Source of the DNA: Opisthorchis felineus
Lineage: Eukaryota; Platyhelminthes; Trematoda; Opisthorchiida; Opisthorchiidae
Assembly: GCA_004794785.1 (NCBI GenBank)
Contig: SJOL01010424.1
Coordinates: 399,211-463,210 of the forward strand
Length of the DNA stretch: 64,000 bases
Direction of reading: 5' to 3'
Both the position numbers and the translations under genes were made by a program. Below the pieces are notes generated by a model, which searched no databases, was not told the origin of the DNA, and was given only the letters and a program-made list of their open reading frames with translations. Below are positions 20,910 through 33,427 of this stretch, piece by piece (position 1 is the stretch's first letter; every line of letters begins with the position of its first letter).

Positions 20910-23890
20910 AAAAAGAGTTAGTCAGGCCAAGTGACTAGGTTACAAGATTGGTCGATTTTTGCGGAAGAAGAAGAACTAATCAGCACGATAAATTTTCCAT
21001 GGGGATCGGTTAGGGGATTTCGTTTGTTAGGGTTGGTCAGCAAGTTTTAGGACTGATGGGTTTGGCGAAACTTACATGAATTTGGGTCGGGCCCAGGATC
21101 TAGTTGTTCCGGTTCGCTTCACTTGAAGATCCCTCTTGAGTGTCGTTTACAATTTCTGTCCGTCTGTGTGGAGGGACTAGTGTTACGTCAGTTATCTAAG
21201 GAAGAGGGATTATGTGAACTTTGATCGAAGTCGGTTTTCTACCACTTTTGTGAGTGATTCTGTTTATTGATGACCACACATCGTCACGTGTCAGTTCGGC
21301 TTATCTAAGACAGTGCTTCATATAATTGTCAGCTATACGCGCTCGATTCTTGGCGAGTTCCATTGCCTCGTCATCATCCGCTATGATGTAAATGACAGTC
21401 CCCGCCCCAGAACGTCGACATTTTCCAAATATATTCTATGTCCTATGTCTAGCGCATGTCTCACCGAGTCTTTGATTAGTGCCTGCATTCCTTGGTGGTT
21501 TGTTTATTATTCTGTGCTCGCCAACTGTTTATCCTGATGGAACTTTTTCTTCAAAAGCGATAAATCTACTGACTGTTTGCCAAACTTATCCGAAAACAAT
21601 TGCTAAGGCACCTCAAAAAAGAAAGGAAAGTACATGATTAAAGTCAATTTGTCTGTAAATAGTTGTGAATAAAATCTTCAATGAAACAATCGATATCGAC
21701 AAAAAGACCACATACTTCACCTCGCAAACGCAAGAGTACACGCAGCCTGGTCAGGATGAAATGTACTTTAGCCGCCACTCTTCACAAAGTCGGGTTGTGT
21801 GCTGTGGCGTGGTACTCAGATTTAAAGTTGCAAGCCGCGTGAAACAGCACTGAACCTGTATCATGCACGTGCAAATCACTTGTGATGCACCCTGGATAAG
21901 GACAGTTGGATCGCAATGAGCATGAATTACGCATGTGTACAAGCCAGGGAGGTTTAACTAGGCATTTTGATTAACGGAAACGGCACTACTTCACAGAAAT
22001 AGACACAACTATCGAAGTAACCATGAAATTTAAGTACATCAGAAAAGCTTGCCTCAAACACTAATTTTTTGAAGAAAAATCTATGAAACTTTGATAGTTT
22101 CATCTTCTGTTTTGAAAAGTCCGGAAAAAGCCCCTCACTGATTGTCAGGGTAACTTATTGCTCACGGCTCTGCTGATAACGACCCATTGATATGCACCAT
22201 GAGAGAAATGCCTTCGAATGTGTTTGCCGATTAGTTGGGTAACACCTGAAGCACAAAGATCAAAGCCTTAGTGTACGATCCTGTGCTAAGGCCGTGATCT
22301 CAAGGCAAGGAATTGGTTAATTAGCCTAAACGCACGATCTAAGAGTCCTATCTGACAGGTAACGTGTAGTCTAATTCAACGACGGACGGTCAGTAATAAT
22401 TACGGCGAAACCGAATTCTACGAACTTCACCTGCGTCGGTTCAGTAGTCGCAATTGGACAGCAAACAATATATTGAATTAGACTTGGGCAGACAGTATAG
22501 ATAGGTAGACCGTGGTTCTATAAGAAATTAACAGTAAATAATGAGTAGAATTGAAGGAAAGCTTACGGCTAGATTGAACTTTGGGCAGTTAGCAACACAG
22601 GATGGCACAGAAAGGATAGTGTGCTATCAAACAAATTAAACGGGAAAAATGTTGTGCAGTTCAAAGTGGCACAAAATGTTCACCAACAAACCCAGAAATG
22701 AATGTGAATAAATCGAATCATGCAAACAGTTAATATAGAGTCGACTGTATATAAAATAGAATAGTTCATTCTTGAAACTTGAGCAGTCACCGGAAGGGTA
22801 ATGAATTAGTCTGAGGAATAGGGGAACATAAATAATTACGTCACGTAATTAACACTTAGAATAGCTCTTTTCTCTGTGCGATGTTCGGAAACAGGTACCA
22901 AATGATCAAGATCCGTGAAGATAAAAATATATGTTGCTTACGATTCCCAGTTGGCCCAGCTATTCAGAATAAGTCATCATAAGGCGACACCCTTTAGTTA
23001 TTCGTTCAACTCACCCATCTAGTTGTCAAATATCTTGATGCACACAAATATTGAATGCTCAGAACCACTGACGAGTTCATAATTGCAGAATACTGTTGAT
23101 GCTGTTGTGCAAAAATGAGAAGGCATTTCACGCCCAAAAGTACGGTGCAGGACGCTCTCTCCAAGAGGTTACTTTTTGAAGGAAGGATATTCTTTTAAGG
23201 AGTTTAAAACAGTGGTTCACTGGACATGAAGAAAGAATAGGATCAGTTTTCTGCCCAGTATACACGTTACAATGTACACGTTTCTCGAACAATCAGTAGG
23301 AAGATCGGAATTAAAACTGGAAGCACGAACACTACTTACATAGGCCAGTAGTTATGCCCACTGAGAATGTGTCGGCTGGTGTATCGGGTTATACTTTTCC
23401 TTGCCGTTTAATCGAATTGGTTGGGCGATTCTCACTTACTTGTTCATTGTTGCATGTAGCAACGCCTGGTCGAGCTGATAGTATGCATGAAAAGAGTAAA
23501 TGGATGTAAACAAACTCAGAAGACGTGTCTGCCATGATTAGGTGTTAAAACTACGGGTGCCACAATTTTCGTAGCGACGATCGACCCATGTCATGGCGTC
23601 CGAATGTTTTCCTAACTTGTGTATTCGATGAAACGTACTTCTTTATCAAGAAAGATGTAACTATTTGCATGTCTAAATGAGTAATGCGGGTCGGATGGTT
23701 GTCCGGGAGCTTGTTGGCTCTCTCATGCTTATTATTTCGCCCACTCATGTTGGAGCATGTGACTTGAATCCAACAAATACATACCACTGGCATACACTGA
23801 CAGTGTGTTATTCGGATGTGGTTGGTTTCCATCATGTGAGGAGAGGACGGGCACAAACATTGTCACTAACCACCGGTGTTTTCGTTAAGC
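20910..23890. other. 3 kb stretch without genes
   Basis: No open frame with supporting signals. The part at 22,000-23,500 is notably free of long frames and reads as AT-rich intergenic or intronic DNA. No repeat of the named families was seen. Confidence 0.45.
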
Positions 23891-23904
23891 AACACTGACA
23901 GTGA

Positions 23905-24060
23905 CCTACAAGCTGACTCCCCAAAACCCCAAAGGAGCCACACCACGATACACCGATGATGTCAGTTCGATCGGTGACCAAACACATACAATAAAATCAC
24001 GGAACTCAGAGAACAATTCTACCATCATATGCGAACTCTACGAATATGAAAAAAACTATG
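23905..24060 (+). mobile_element. Degenerate Penelope-like fragment with decayed hammerhead-like motif
   Basis: The plus strand encodes YTDDVSSIGDQTHTIKS, which parallels the frame DDVTSIGDETFAIKLPSS in the terminal palindrome (63.38-63.45 kb). At DNA level CCGATGATGTC (23,953 onward) and GGTGACCAAAC correspond to CTGATGATGTC and GGTGATGAAAC there. The core boxes are mutated here. The relationship is visible by eye; Penelope origin is inferred from the known occurrence of minimal hammerheads in Penelope-like elements. Confidence 0.45.
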
Positions 24061-24774
24061 TTCACATTGTTTTTCTGGTACTTGGTGTAGCGCCGATATT
24101 TGATTTATAAACCACCGTAATCCATAACCCCGCTGGCTTCAGCTGCTACTGCGACATGGCGAGGAAAAAGGCATTTCAGAGGTCATAATTCCTGGGCATT
24201 TTACACATTCGCCGAGTTGTGGCAAATGTGGATATTTGGAACAGTCACGTCTTTCCAAAAGAAGGAAGATGAATTTGCCTCGTGTAAATTGTGCTACCTT
24301 CGAATAACAAGTAAAAGTTCAGCCGGGACCATGCATTCTTCATGTTGACGTCCCAAAACTGTTCTAAAGATGTCTCGATATGAATCGCGAAAAGTCTGAA
24401 TTGAAATCTTGATAAGAATCTCTGTATGTTTAACTATATCTCAAACGGTGTCTCAAAGGGTGTGCCCAACGCTTCGTGTCTCAAAACGCAGGTTAGACAC
24501 TCCCAAGTGGCATCTTGAGGTTCCTATCGATACATCCCAGGATCCCGAATGCGACTTGAGCCGAACAATTTGAATGATACTGAGACATATTAGGGTGAAA
24601 AGTCGTTTGTACTTCCCGTTTCGTTAGAGAGAGATGCAAAATTATAATTTCAAAGCTGCATCTTTACTTCCGCATCTTCCATCTTACTTCCTTCCGATCG
24701 AAATGCAGTAGGCTGCTGAAGCTCGAATTGTCAATCACGACAATGGAATTTTTGTCACAGTCTGCGTTGCTTAC

Positions 24775-24842
24775 CTGGGATGCAAAGGAACCTATTATAT
24801 AGATCAGCTGGATCAAGTTTTGAAAAGTCCCGGATTTTCACC
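24775..24842 (-). CDS. Candidate exon (minus strand), unidentified
   Basis: The minus-strand frame reads VKIRDFSKLDPADLYNRFLC then IP, followed by a donor (CCCAG/GTAAGC, complement of about 24,769-24,779). Without splicing it continues a few codons to a stop (GKQRRL). The 5' boundary is poor, with only AAGCAG nearby. It is short, and support comes mainly from the good donor. Confidence 0.22.
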
Positions 24843-24878
24843 CTTGCATCTGCTTATTTAGTTCTCTGGATCAATAGT

Positions 24879-24992
24879 GGCTCCCGGACATGATAGACAC
24901 CTAAGAACATCGTGAACGAGAGATTCTGCTGGGTTCCAGGTGAGTCTCCCGTCAAAGCCAAATTGGTGTGCAAATGAGTGTATTTCGCTAAT
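24879..24992 (+). repeat. Hammerhead repeat fragment with alternative 5' flank
   Basis: Segment A (ACGAGAGATTCTGCTGGGTT... AAATGAGTGTATTTCGC) is preceded by GTGGCTCCCGGACATGATAG, the same ~35 bp flank that precedes segment A at 17,245. No ribozyme is present. The shared junction marks a distinct subfamily rather than random truncation. Confidence 0.6.
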
Positions 24993-25032
24993 GCTAGACA
25001 CTTGTTTTCGTTCGACGTCCGGTAGCCTACAG

Positions 25033-25233
25033 AGTGGTGTTGTAGTCTTTTCCAATCAAGAAATTTTTCACAAGTTTGAGCGAGGTGAATATCTCGTTCT
25101 GGACTCAGTACCAGAAGACATCCAGTATAACAAAAGGTTGAGCAAACTGAATTGCAGTACAGATTCATACTTTAATGTAGATTATTCCAAACGGATTTTG
25201 GGTGATTTTCTTACCAAGTTTTATGAATTATAG
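25033..25233 (+). CDS. Candidate terminal exon, unidentified
   Basis: An acceptor-like site (GTCCGGTAGCCTACAG ending at 25,032) precedes a 66-codon frame to TAG. It reads SGVVVFSNQEIFHKFERGEY then LVLDSVPEDIQ and ends ILGDFLTKFYEL. The composition is protein-like, but no domain is recognised. It lies directly downstream of the repeat fragment at 24,879-24,992. Phase 0. Confidence 0.28.
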   Translation, partial: SGVVVFSNQEIFHKFERGEYLVLDSVPEDIQYNKRLSKLNCSTDSYFNVDYSKRILGDFLTKFYEL

Positions 25234-25612
25234 ACCCACAAGCTCACCTGTTAGACCGGTGTGCGTCGTGTCCATCTCGTGAAAGTGGAAATAAAATAAC
25301 GTAGCGCAAAAGCGCATGGTTGGAAGCCCTGTAAGAAGGCGTGTTGATCAGCTGTTAACCTACACCAGAGATAAGTGGGGGTGCTGTGGAGGACTTTGGT
25401 GCGGAATGCTAGTAACTTATTTGTTTTTTGTTTGTTTGCTTGTTTCGGAGGTTAAGAATGCAAGGAAATAACTCTGGGAAGCAGCAGACAGCGGGTGAAA
25501 CAACGGCTCCAGTTAAAGCCCACTAATTAGGGCAACATACGCATACGATCACAGTTTTTTGGGATAAACAGTCACATGAGCCAGTAAGCTGTCTCCTTCA
25601 CAATTTTTTCAG

Positions 25613-25711
25613 ATACCGCTGAACAAACTACTCAGAATCAACTATCAAAGGGTATCTAGTCTGTCAATTATTGTTCCACCCGATTGCTTAAAACGATGCC
25701 AGTTTTGGTGA
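25613..25711 (+). CDS. Candidate short terminal exon
   Basis: A strong acceptor (CCTTCACAATTTTTTCAG ending at 25,612) precedes a 32-codon frame to TGA (IPLNKLLRINYQRVSSLSII...). A second frame (TAEQTTQNQLSKG, donor AAAGG/GTATCT) is equally readable, so the reading frame is ambiguous. Confidence 0.2.
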   Translation: MPLNKLLRINYQRVSSLSIIVPPDCLKRCQFW

Positions 25712-25719
25712 AGCTAATC

Positions 25720-27425
25720 ACAGCAGTCACCGGCTCACCAGGGAGGCACAATCAAAAACGCTGCGTGACTAATGGCTTAGTCTTTTTAAAGCCTGTACTT
25801 GGACCTGAAACATCAAATAAGTGACAAGTAAGTGCAAATCGAGCCCAGCTTATGTGTAGGCACAGCCTGTTCATCCAATATAGTGAAAACTCAATGCTTC
25901 TAAATGGATTATGCGTTGGGGTTTAACTATCTGAAGGCATTGGTAATGACCGATACCAACGTGTTGTGGAAAAGCTGAAGACCACCATTACTAGTGACTG
26001 GACTTGTAGGGAAAGTACTGGTTCGGGATGATGAAAAAACAGTATTATGAAGCTGTATGGTGGGTAGCGTGATCAATATTATTGTTTTGGATATTCACCT
26101 TGTTTAATCCAGTGAATAACGTGATTGGGCTGACGACGTCAAGCGACGTTTGATGATGTAGAAAAGTAGTGGTCTTCTATGTCCTTTGTGAGTAGATATA
26201 TTGAGATACTTCTGAATTACGGCTTCATGTTCTTGTGAAATCCCTTGAGAAGCTACTTTGAGTGAACGATACTATGCAAAGATATAACTGTATAATGGTT
26301 GTATCCAAGTTTTAACAGCACATGGTCTATTTGAGTAGTATGGCGAGTGTAAGGGTTCCTAACATTGGTTAACCAACATGGGTGGTTTACCAAACACAAA
26401 GAGAAAGTATTATTTTCTTGTACTAGGTGAGTAGGAGTAAGGCGTTGAGTGCAAAACAGCAATTTGACAAACGGCCTAGAGACAAAACGTCGATTTGGTA
26501 GAACTGAGCGATTAGTATACTGGTTTCAATGATCAGTCAGCCATAGCCGGTTTATGTACTCGGATGTACAATTATTGGGCCAAATCTTTGTCTCCATGGC
26601 AGTCGCGGTCCGTTTGGCTACTGTACTCCTATCACCACCACCGCCCCACTGTGCACTAGCTGGACACAGAAATGCACACTTAAAAAGACAGGAGTTCCAA
26701 TTTCTCGAACAACGCCAGCAAAATCGTACTTCCTACCCAACAACAATTGCTAGACAAGTCACCCCAGTCAACGGTGAATGAACAACTAAAAATTGAGAGA
26801 CGAGTATGTTTTGTTTGTAAGCTACCTTGTCGGACTCACCACACTGGTGGATGAGTTGAATCTGCTGTGGACTAAAGTGAATAATGCGGTGTGGTACCTT
26901 TCTGTCGCGCCACCAGTTTGAGAAGGACGTCCTGTTATGCATACATACCGGTTGCACTGAGCACTCAGTAAGATTACTGTGGACTAGTTCTCCGAGATCA
27001 TGGGGCTTCACGACAGTTTGTGTTAATAGGAGAAGAGGGAAACCTCATGAGCCGAAGCCCTGTAAGAAGGGTCGGACGAAGCACTAACACTTACACAGGA
27101 ATTACACAGTGGTAATCGTGTCATTTCCTGCAGTTCCTTCTGAGGCGTCCATCGTTCTGATAAGAAGTGCAACAGGGCTAACCACCTCTAAGATGTGGTC
27201 CCATCTCGGAGTAATCTTTCCAGAAAGGAATAAGTTTATCATCCGTGTTGCCGACACTGTTAGTTGTCACATAAGATAATTTGCTTTTTGCTGTCCTGTT
27301 GATGATCGCAATTTTAATCTGTTCTCAGCTGTACTAGTATGCACACATTCGATCGCAACCAGCACCGAACTGCACTTATTGGACATTTTCTAATAAAAGT
27401 TGTCACATTGTCATGGTGCTCTGGC
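25720..27425. other. Stretch without supported genes
   Basis: The open frames at 26,554-26,781 (plus) and 26,733-27,011 (minus) overlap. A nearby plus-strand CFVCKLPC is only vaguely zinc-knuckle-like. Nothing is firmly supported. Confidence 0.3.
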
Positions 27426-27430
27426 TTTAG

Positions 27431-27584
27431 TGCTGCAACGAATCTGAAGGCTATGCTGGCTCAAAGGCTGAGCAAAAAGGCTAATGGGGAGCAGCCAAAC
27501 AAACAGGGACAAACCCCCTCCCAGTACAAGCCATTGCAGTGCAAGGATGTAACTTTATATGATAAAGGAGTGCGAATACTTTAA
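27431..27584 (+). CDS. Candidate terminal exon, basic C-terminus
   Basis: An acceptor (GTGCTCTGGCTTTAG ending at 27,430) leads into a 51-codon frame ending in TAA. It reads AATNLKAMLAQRLSKKANGE then QPNKQGQTPSQYKPLQCKDV and ends LYDKGVRIL. It is rich in Lys/Gln, hydrophilic and resembles a protein tail. One base completes the preceding codon. Upstream exons were not identified. No family is recognised. Confidence 0.33.
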
Positions 27585-27599
27585 GTTATTTTTTCTAGC

Positions 27600-29350
27600 A
27601 ATCCGCGTTTCCATATTTATGGGAGCAGTCATGATGCCTTCTCCCATCGAAGGCCAGTTTGGAAAGGTAGTTCATGAATCCGAACAGCAACAGAACAAGA
27701 AGAGAATTTGCGCGAGGTGGTACCATTGCTAGCGCTCCTGTCAAGTGCAGTAGGTTTCACATAGGTAATGACTAGACAAGCGTACAAATCAATATTCAAA
27801 ATTCAAAACCCCGATCTCAACGGAAAACTGCACAGTCTTGCGTGTGTGAACAGAGGACTGGCCCTGGTTGTTTGACCAACAAAGCGAGGCCTCTGCTCCC
27901 AAAAACCCTGATCACCACGTTACGCCTATCCTTGCTTACCTGACCCAAGCATACATTGTGTAGTTCCCCGTCATAATATGAATTTTGGATTTCTAGTATC
28001 AGTATCTACATTTGAATGGTCATTACCTTTTACGGTGACAAGAACTTTCGCACAAACCGTATTCTTCTGTCCCTATTCAGAAAGGGTTTTTGCTAAAATG
28101 TGCGCCTTCTGGTCGTTTAACAATTGACCGTGTATGCCACTGCGTTAGCCAGCGATTGATATATTACAAAAGCCAGGGGCCCGGTTCTGTTTTCCTCAAC
28201 TGCTGTTCGCAGCGGTGTTGTGACTCGACTGACCCTTACTAGGGCGTCCTCCAGCTAGGCCAGCTCTCTCCTATTCAGTTCAATGAGTTAGGTTCTCCAG
28301 CCATTGGCTTTAGTGAAACTTTCCGAAGAAAAGAGGATTGGCCGCCGGATTATACCTCGGGCTGCTGAGTCACAGGATCAATGTATATTTTGTTGTCTAT
28401 CTCGGATATTGCAATCTAATTTCGATCCACTCTGTCTATAGACTTGCTTTCCCGTCTGAAGCGGCGCAACACTTGTGCTAATCGTGGACAACTGACCAGC
28501 GACCTTGACTTTAATTCCACTGTGCAGAAAATCAATTCGTACCATGGTCTTATTAAACTGGAAATTATTTTGCGAATCGTTATAGCCTGAAAACGGAAGC
28601 AAAAGACATGTCTATGGATAGGCTCGAACCTCAGACCTCCAGCTTACCCGATAAGTGCTCTTCCAAACAAGTTGTATCACTGGATAGATGATACTCATTG
28701 GAGCGGAAGAATCATTTTCGGCATCTCGTTGTCAGGCTCTTACATGTACATATAGATAAATCTAAGCGGGCCAATATACAAATGCTCGCATAATAAAGTA
28801 TCATATTGGATGTTGCAAAAATCAGAGACGCGTGATTAGAGGTGTGCTGGAAGACCGGACTGCCTGGGGTCAGCTCGCGGATACGGGTCACGAGGTTCGA
28901 TCTACCGGCCTGATGGTGTTCCATGATCCATGACAGGGGAATCGAACTGTTAGTCATGATAAGCAAGGGGCCGGGACCAGACATTTCTGAACGCACGACT
29001 CAGAACTGCGAATTCCGATAACCGTGTCTCTTGCGGAGGTCAGAATTCTAATTCCGGACATTCATGGCAAATTCAGACCAACTTCGTAGACAGCAGTAAT
29101 TACCGTTGCAGAATCTATTCGTTGTCGGTTGTCTACATGGTCTGCTAGCATCGAGACTAACTATAAGATGTCAAAAAGGATTCTTTTGCTCGACTGAATG
29201 TCCTCAACCTACCTGTGGGTATATTTCATTTAATTAGACCTTGTGCGACCCCATTTGCGCTTGAAGGATCAGATCAACACTTCTGAACGCTTGGATGAGT
29301 TAATCATGTTTGTAGTGGTGGCCATCCCAGTGTGACATTCAGTGGCCAAA
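27600..29350. other. Intergenic stretch with a tRNA-like SINE trace
   Basis: On the minus strand near 28,620-28,690 a B-box-like GAGGTTCGAGCCT is preceded by a tRNA-like 5' half. A second B-box-like GAGGTTCGATCTACC occurs on the plus strand near 28,890. Both are weak and unlike the 10.6/33.8/45.2 kb SINE. No genes were seen. Confidence 0.3.
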
Positions 29351-29359
29351 TAAGTGGCT

Positions 29360-29640
29360 CTGTACACTCATTTTCAAACAACTTTGCTTTTGCGAGAGGC
29401 TCACCTGGAACCCAGTTGAATCTCTCGTTTATGATGTTTCGAAGGGTTTTCAGCAACCTTATGAGTAGTGTATTACGAATATACATGTATCGCGATATCT
29501 TAAATATCGTACCAACTGAAAGATGAAGCGGTCTGGTGCAGCACATTCAGTTGCTTATAAACATCATAAACGAGAGATTCAGCTGGGTTCCAGGTGAGTC
29601 TCTCGCAAAACCAAATTTGTTTGCAAATGAGTGTATTTCG
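29360..29640. repeat. Hammerhead repeat, fold-back without ribozyme
   Basis: A minus-oriented segment A (29,365-29,436) is joined directly to a plus-oriented copy that starts just 3' of the ribozyme (GGGTTTTCAGCAACCTTATG) and continues through the body and segment A to 29,638. The joint removes the ribozyme and makes an inverted repeat with segment A at both ends. The plus end abuts the 3' tail of the minus-strand LINE. Confidence 0.7.
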
Positions 29641-29649
29641 TTTATTTTG

Positions 29650-31840
29650 TCTAATTATATTTAAAGCCTTAGAATCAAAGGAAGAGAAAAGAGTGAGTGA
29701 GTGCTGACATACATAAAGCACTCTAAGGTGCCTACACCTCCAGTGAGACCATCTGGAACGAAACTGACGGTAAAAACCTCACTAACATCGATCGGCCGCC
29801 ATTTCTTGCAATGTCTCCAACCAAGCGTAGGAGGGGTTACGGGGACCCCATCATGAAAGGCGTACCGCACCAACAACACCCAAACTCTTCGTATTCTCTT
29901 TCACACCCTTCTGCCAATTTATAGATTGTCCACCTCGTGGTTTGCGCTATTCTGGAAGAGGCTCCGTAGTACATGACCGAGCCACCGTAGTTGATAGCAC
30001 TGGATGTTTTCCGAGAATGAAGTAGCTGCTTCACAACAAAATACCCGTTTTCTAATCACCTTGTTAGAAATTCCTTGACACCATCCGATACCAGGAGCGC
30101 TTCTGCGTCATCAGTGGCCAAAAAACTGAAAACGCCCCGCACCATCGGTCCGCAGAGACCATTTCGGACAACCATACAACAACATGACCCTTACTGCTGC
30201 CTGGTGCCCGTGACCCTTGGGGCCCAGTGGTATGTCGTTTTGATGCCACAAGTGACACAAATTAGCAAACGTGATTCGGGCCTTTGATGTTCGTGCATTG
30301 ATTTCATTAGACACATTTCCGTCAAAGCTAACACAACTACCGAGGTATGTAAAATTCTCCACAACCTCCAGTGATTTTCCTTGAATTGTAAGGGACATGT
30401 TCAGAGTCTGCACATTCTGAAGCAAAAGTGTACTTTGGAAGTGCAAAGCGCATGCCGAAAGATGGTATGACTGAGGTCAGCTTGCGCTTCGCCTCCGTCT
30501 TGAAAGGTGTGGACGATGTCATCTGCGTACTCCAGGTCGACAAGGTTCTCACCAGCAACACTTTAAACGCCGGGGTTTTGAAGACCTCCCAAGGTTCGCC
30601 TCATTATTCCATCGACGACGAAGTTGAACAAGAACGGAGAGAGCAGACTTCCTATTCGGACACCACTTTTTGTAGGGAAGCTTTTAGAGGGCTCACCATA
30701 CATTCTCACACGCCCAGAAGTATGTGAATATAGGGAACGTATTATGTTCACAAATTCTGAGGTGTAGTAGCCGATCGGATGTGTCAGAGAGTTTGCACGC
30801 GAGCATGCAGATATCGTCGACGCAACTTCTACCTGGTCGAAATCCTGCAAGGTGCTCACGGGTCAAAATTTATCGTGCAGCCGCAAGACGACGAAGAATG
30901 AGGATGCCAGAAGCTTTGTTACAACGGGAGTGAAACTGACACCTCCGCTGTTACTACATTCACGGCGATTACCCTTTTTGAAAATGGGAACTATTATTGA
31001 CTGTTGTCTGTGGCAGCCTCTTTCTCCCATATAGACACAAATAGGCTAGACAGGAACTGGCCGAGTAATTCACCGCCATCCCCAAACAGAGCAGGTGGAA
31101 GGTCTTCAAGGCCAGGAGCACGATGATGCTTGAGTAAAGATATACACTGGGACACTTCTGAGGCTGGGGGGATTCCATGTTCACAGTCCACCTTTCTGTT
31201 GAAGGCCGGCAGTCCGAATGAGAGGTAACAGTTGGTCAACTGAATTGTTGTTCGAAATAATTTACCCAACGGTCCAGGCATTCTTCTTTTTTGGATTTGG
31301 AGAGCCAGTTTGGTGCCTGACAGTTTCACTGACAAGAGAACCAGTCGAATGAATCAAGTGAAACGACCTGCAGCAGTTTCCAGCATTTTTCGCGTCCTCC
31401 ATTTCTTCGGGCTTTCGGGTCCACCAAGCCTCTCGGTCTGCGTAGATACTCAGTTTCACCCGGAGTCAGGTGATGCGTCAGGCTGAGTTGTGATTGAGGC
31501 CAGGAGGAATCTGTCATCGGGCCTCCGGCAAAGCTACGGTCCTATCAGAGATCCAACGTTTGGATGAGGTTGGCTGGGTTGTACCGCAAACAGGAGTTCC
31601 GGCTTTGAGTAGAGCTTTGGATAGCTGTTCCCAGTGGTCGTTAATATCCGACATCGGACCATACGGCAGGCGTTCGAGAAGCCGGTTTTGATAGGTTCGT
31701 TTGATTACTGGGTTCACTAGCTTCTCGAAGACTAAACGAGGTGTGTGCGTTTTACGTAGACGTGAAAAGCAGCAGGGTACAGTTGCATGGTCGGAGTCCA
31801 AGCTAGTATTCCGGAAGTAATCCCGGGTGGATACACTTCA
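29650..31840 (-). mobile_element. Degenerate 5'-truncated RTE/SR2-like LINE
   Basis: On the minus strand, successive frames give LDSDHATV (end of the endonuclease domain, ~31,800), ADREAWWTRKPEEMEDAKNA (31,430), the reverse-transcriptase start (31,100-31,300), GVRIGSLLSPFLFNFVVDGI (30,640), the catalytic YADD box (complement of 30,518-30,529), SFGMRFALPK, FTYLGSCVSFDG (30,340), and C-terminal W.QKGVKENTKSLG...LETLQEMAADRC before a stop near 29,778. Several frameshifts and at least one in-frame stop show it is dead. A short AT-rich tail reaches ~29,650. The endonuclease N-terminus is missing. Clade assignment is from recall of conserved RTE segments. Confidence 0.85.
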
Positions 31841-31844
31841 CCTG

Positions 31845-33420
31845 AACACAGCATAAGTCCCAGCATGACACCTATCACTTCACCAGAGAGAATACGCTTG
31901 CTTTTTGAGTCAAGATACGGAATGAATACTGACTGAAACCACTGGATGACAAAGAAAACGTAATTTTCGGCAATTTGCATGAGTCCAGGTGCATATTTAT
32001 GACCGCTACACAAAATCATGGGTTGTTTGTGGCCGCGGACATTCAGGCTAGCTCCTGAATACGTGGGGCAACAAAAGGACTCGTAGTTTCTCAGTCCACC
32101 GTTGCACGAGACTGGAGCTGTATGAGAAGCCCAAGATACTATTCCGTACAATGTCCAAATCCTATAACAACTTCTATGCCTAGATTGATATTTTCCCAAC
32201 CGATTAGATCAATAGAGCATGCTGTATGTTTGACCCACGGTTTCCCCACAAGGGATGCATCAAGATACTAACTGTCGCACTCGGTGACATGCTTTGTGTG
32301 TGTGTTATAGGCGCAGATATTGATGAGAGCATATATTTTTATATTGTTTCTTGGCGCAGGTGTTCTAAGGTATTTGTGCATGTGTATGTTTCTGATCAGG
32401 GGTCAGGCTTTACGGAGGACAGTTCGTGTTTTTTCTATGCAGTCTCGTCCCTCTTGCGCATTATCAGCTGCAGATATCGACTGTCATTAATGTGAAGATA
32501 CAGTCGAAGTTGTATACCTGGGCGCACGTCTAAACGATGGGGTGGATGGGGAGACGAGGTTTGGGCGCACATGTTCCACTCATGGACTGAGCTCATGAAG
32601 TGCTCGAGTGCTGTTCCAAATAGACAATACAGAGGAGGCGGTTACAGCTTTGGCGAGCTTCAGACAGTAGCGCTGACATCCGGTCAGACTGCGTAGCCGT
32701 TCGGATGAACGATCTGGGTCACTGAACATGCGTTGACATGTCGATGTACGGGTGCGGAAAAAAAGGTGGCCTTCCTAAGCATTTTGTCTCCCGCCACGAG
32801 TACAGCAGCTCACAGTGTGAGAATAAACGACAATGGAAGAGGGGAGCAGAGTTATCGATTCAACTTTTTTTTGAAAATTCGACCTTCATTAGTCTGTTTT
32901 CCTTTGTTTACGTTTACTCGGATGCTGGTACGCGGGACCATATGCGAGGTAAAATACGTGTGAAGCTGGATGCCAAACAATTTCTTACAAAGGGTGTAGG
33001 AAACAACTGATCGTAAGCTGTGTAGCAAAAACATAAATAGTAGTTAGAGTGGATATAGTTTAAGCGTTTACACTCATGTGCTATGCTCATATGGCCCAGT
33101 AATTCGATCACAAGCTGGAGTAAAAAAGATCTGCTATGCATATTAGGTCAGCCGTGTCTTCAGAAAGATGGTGTCAGATGATACCACAATATGACCGACC
33201 GTCTTACAGTGGGTCGAAAAATCTTCCGAAGCGACACTTTCAATCATTTGCACTGGGACAGTGTGAGTATACAGCTTACCTGACAAAACTTTGAAATTAT
33301 TTTGTTCATTTGAGTTTAACCATTGTTTATCGAAGCAATTATTGACCTATTTTGCCATTACTGGGAAGCTATTGAGTATGGAAATTTAACACCCCAGAGG
33401 CAGGAAAAATAGGTCAATCA
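31845..33420. other. Stretch upstream of the LINE; unassigned frame
   Basis: A 155-codon minus frame (31,732-32,199) runs out of the LINE into this region, but it is in a different frame from the LINE's LDSDH segment and has no recognised domain. The rest holds only short frames and nothing I can assign. Confidence 0.3.
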
Positions 33421-33427
33421 CATCGAT

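Noticed and set aside
28620..28690. tRNA gene on the minus strand
   Set aside because: A B box is present, but the cloverleaf cannot be closed; it is more likely a SINE head.
31732..32199. 155-codon minus frame at the LINE's 5' side
   Set aside because: It overlaps the LINE in a different frame and matches no LINE or host domain I recognise.
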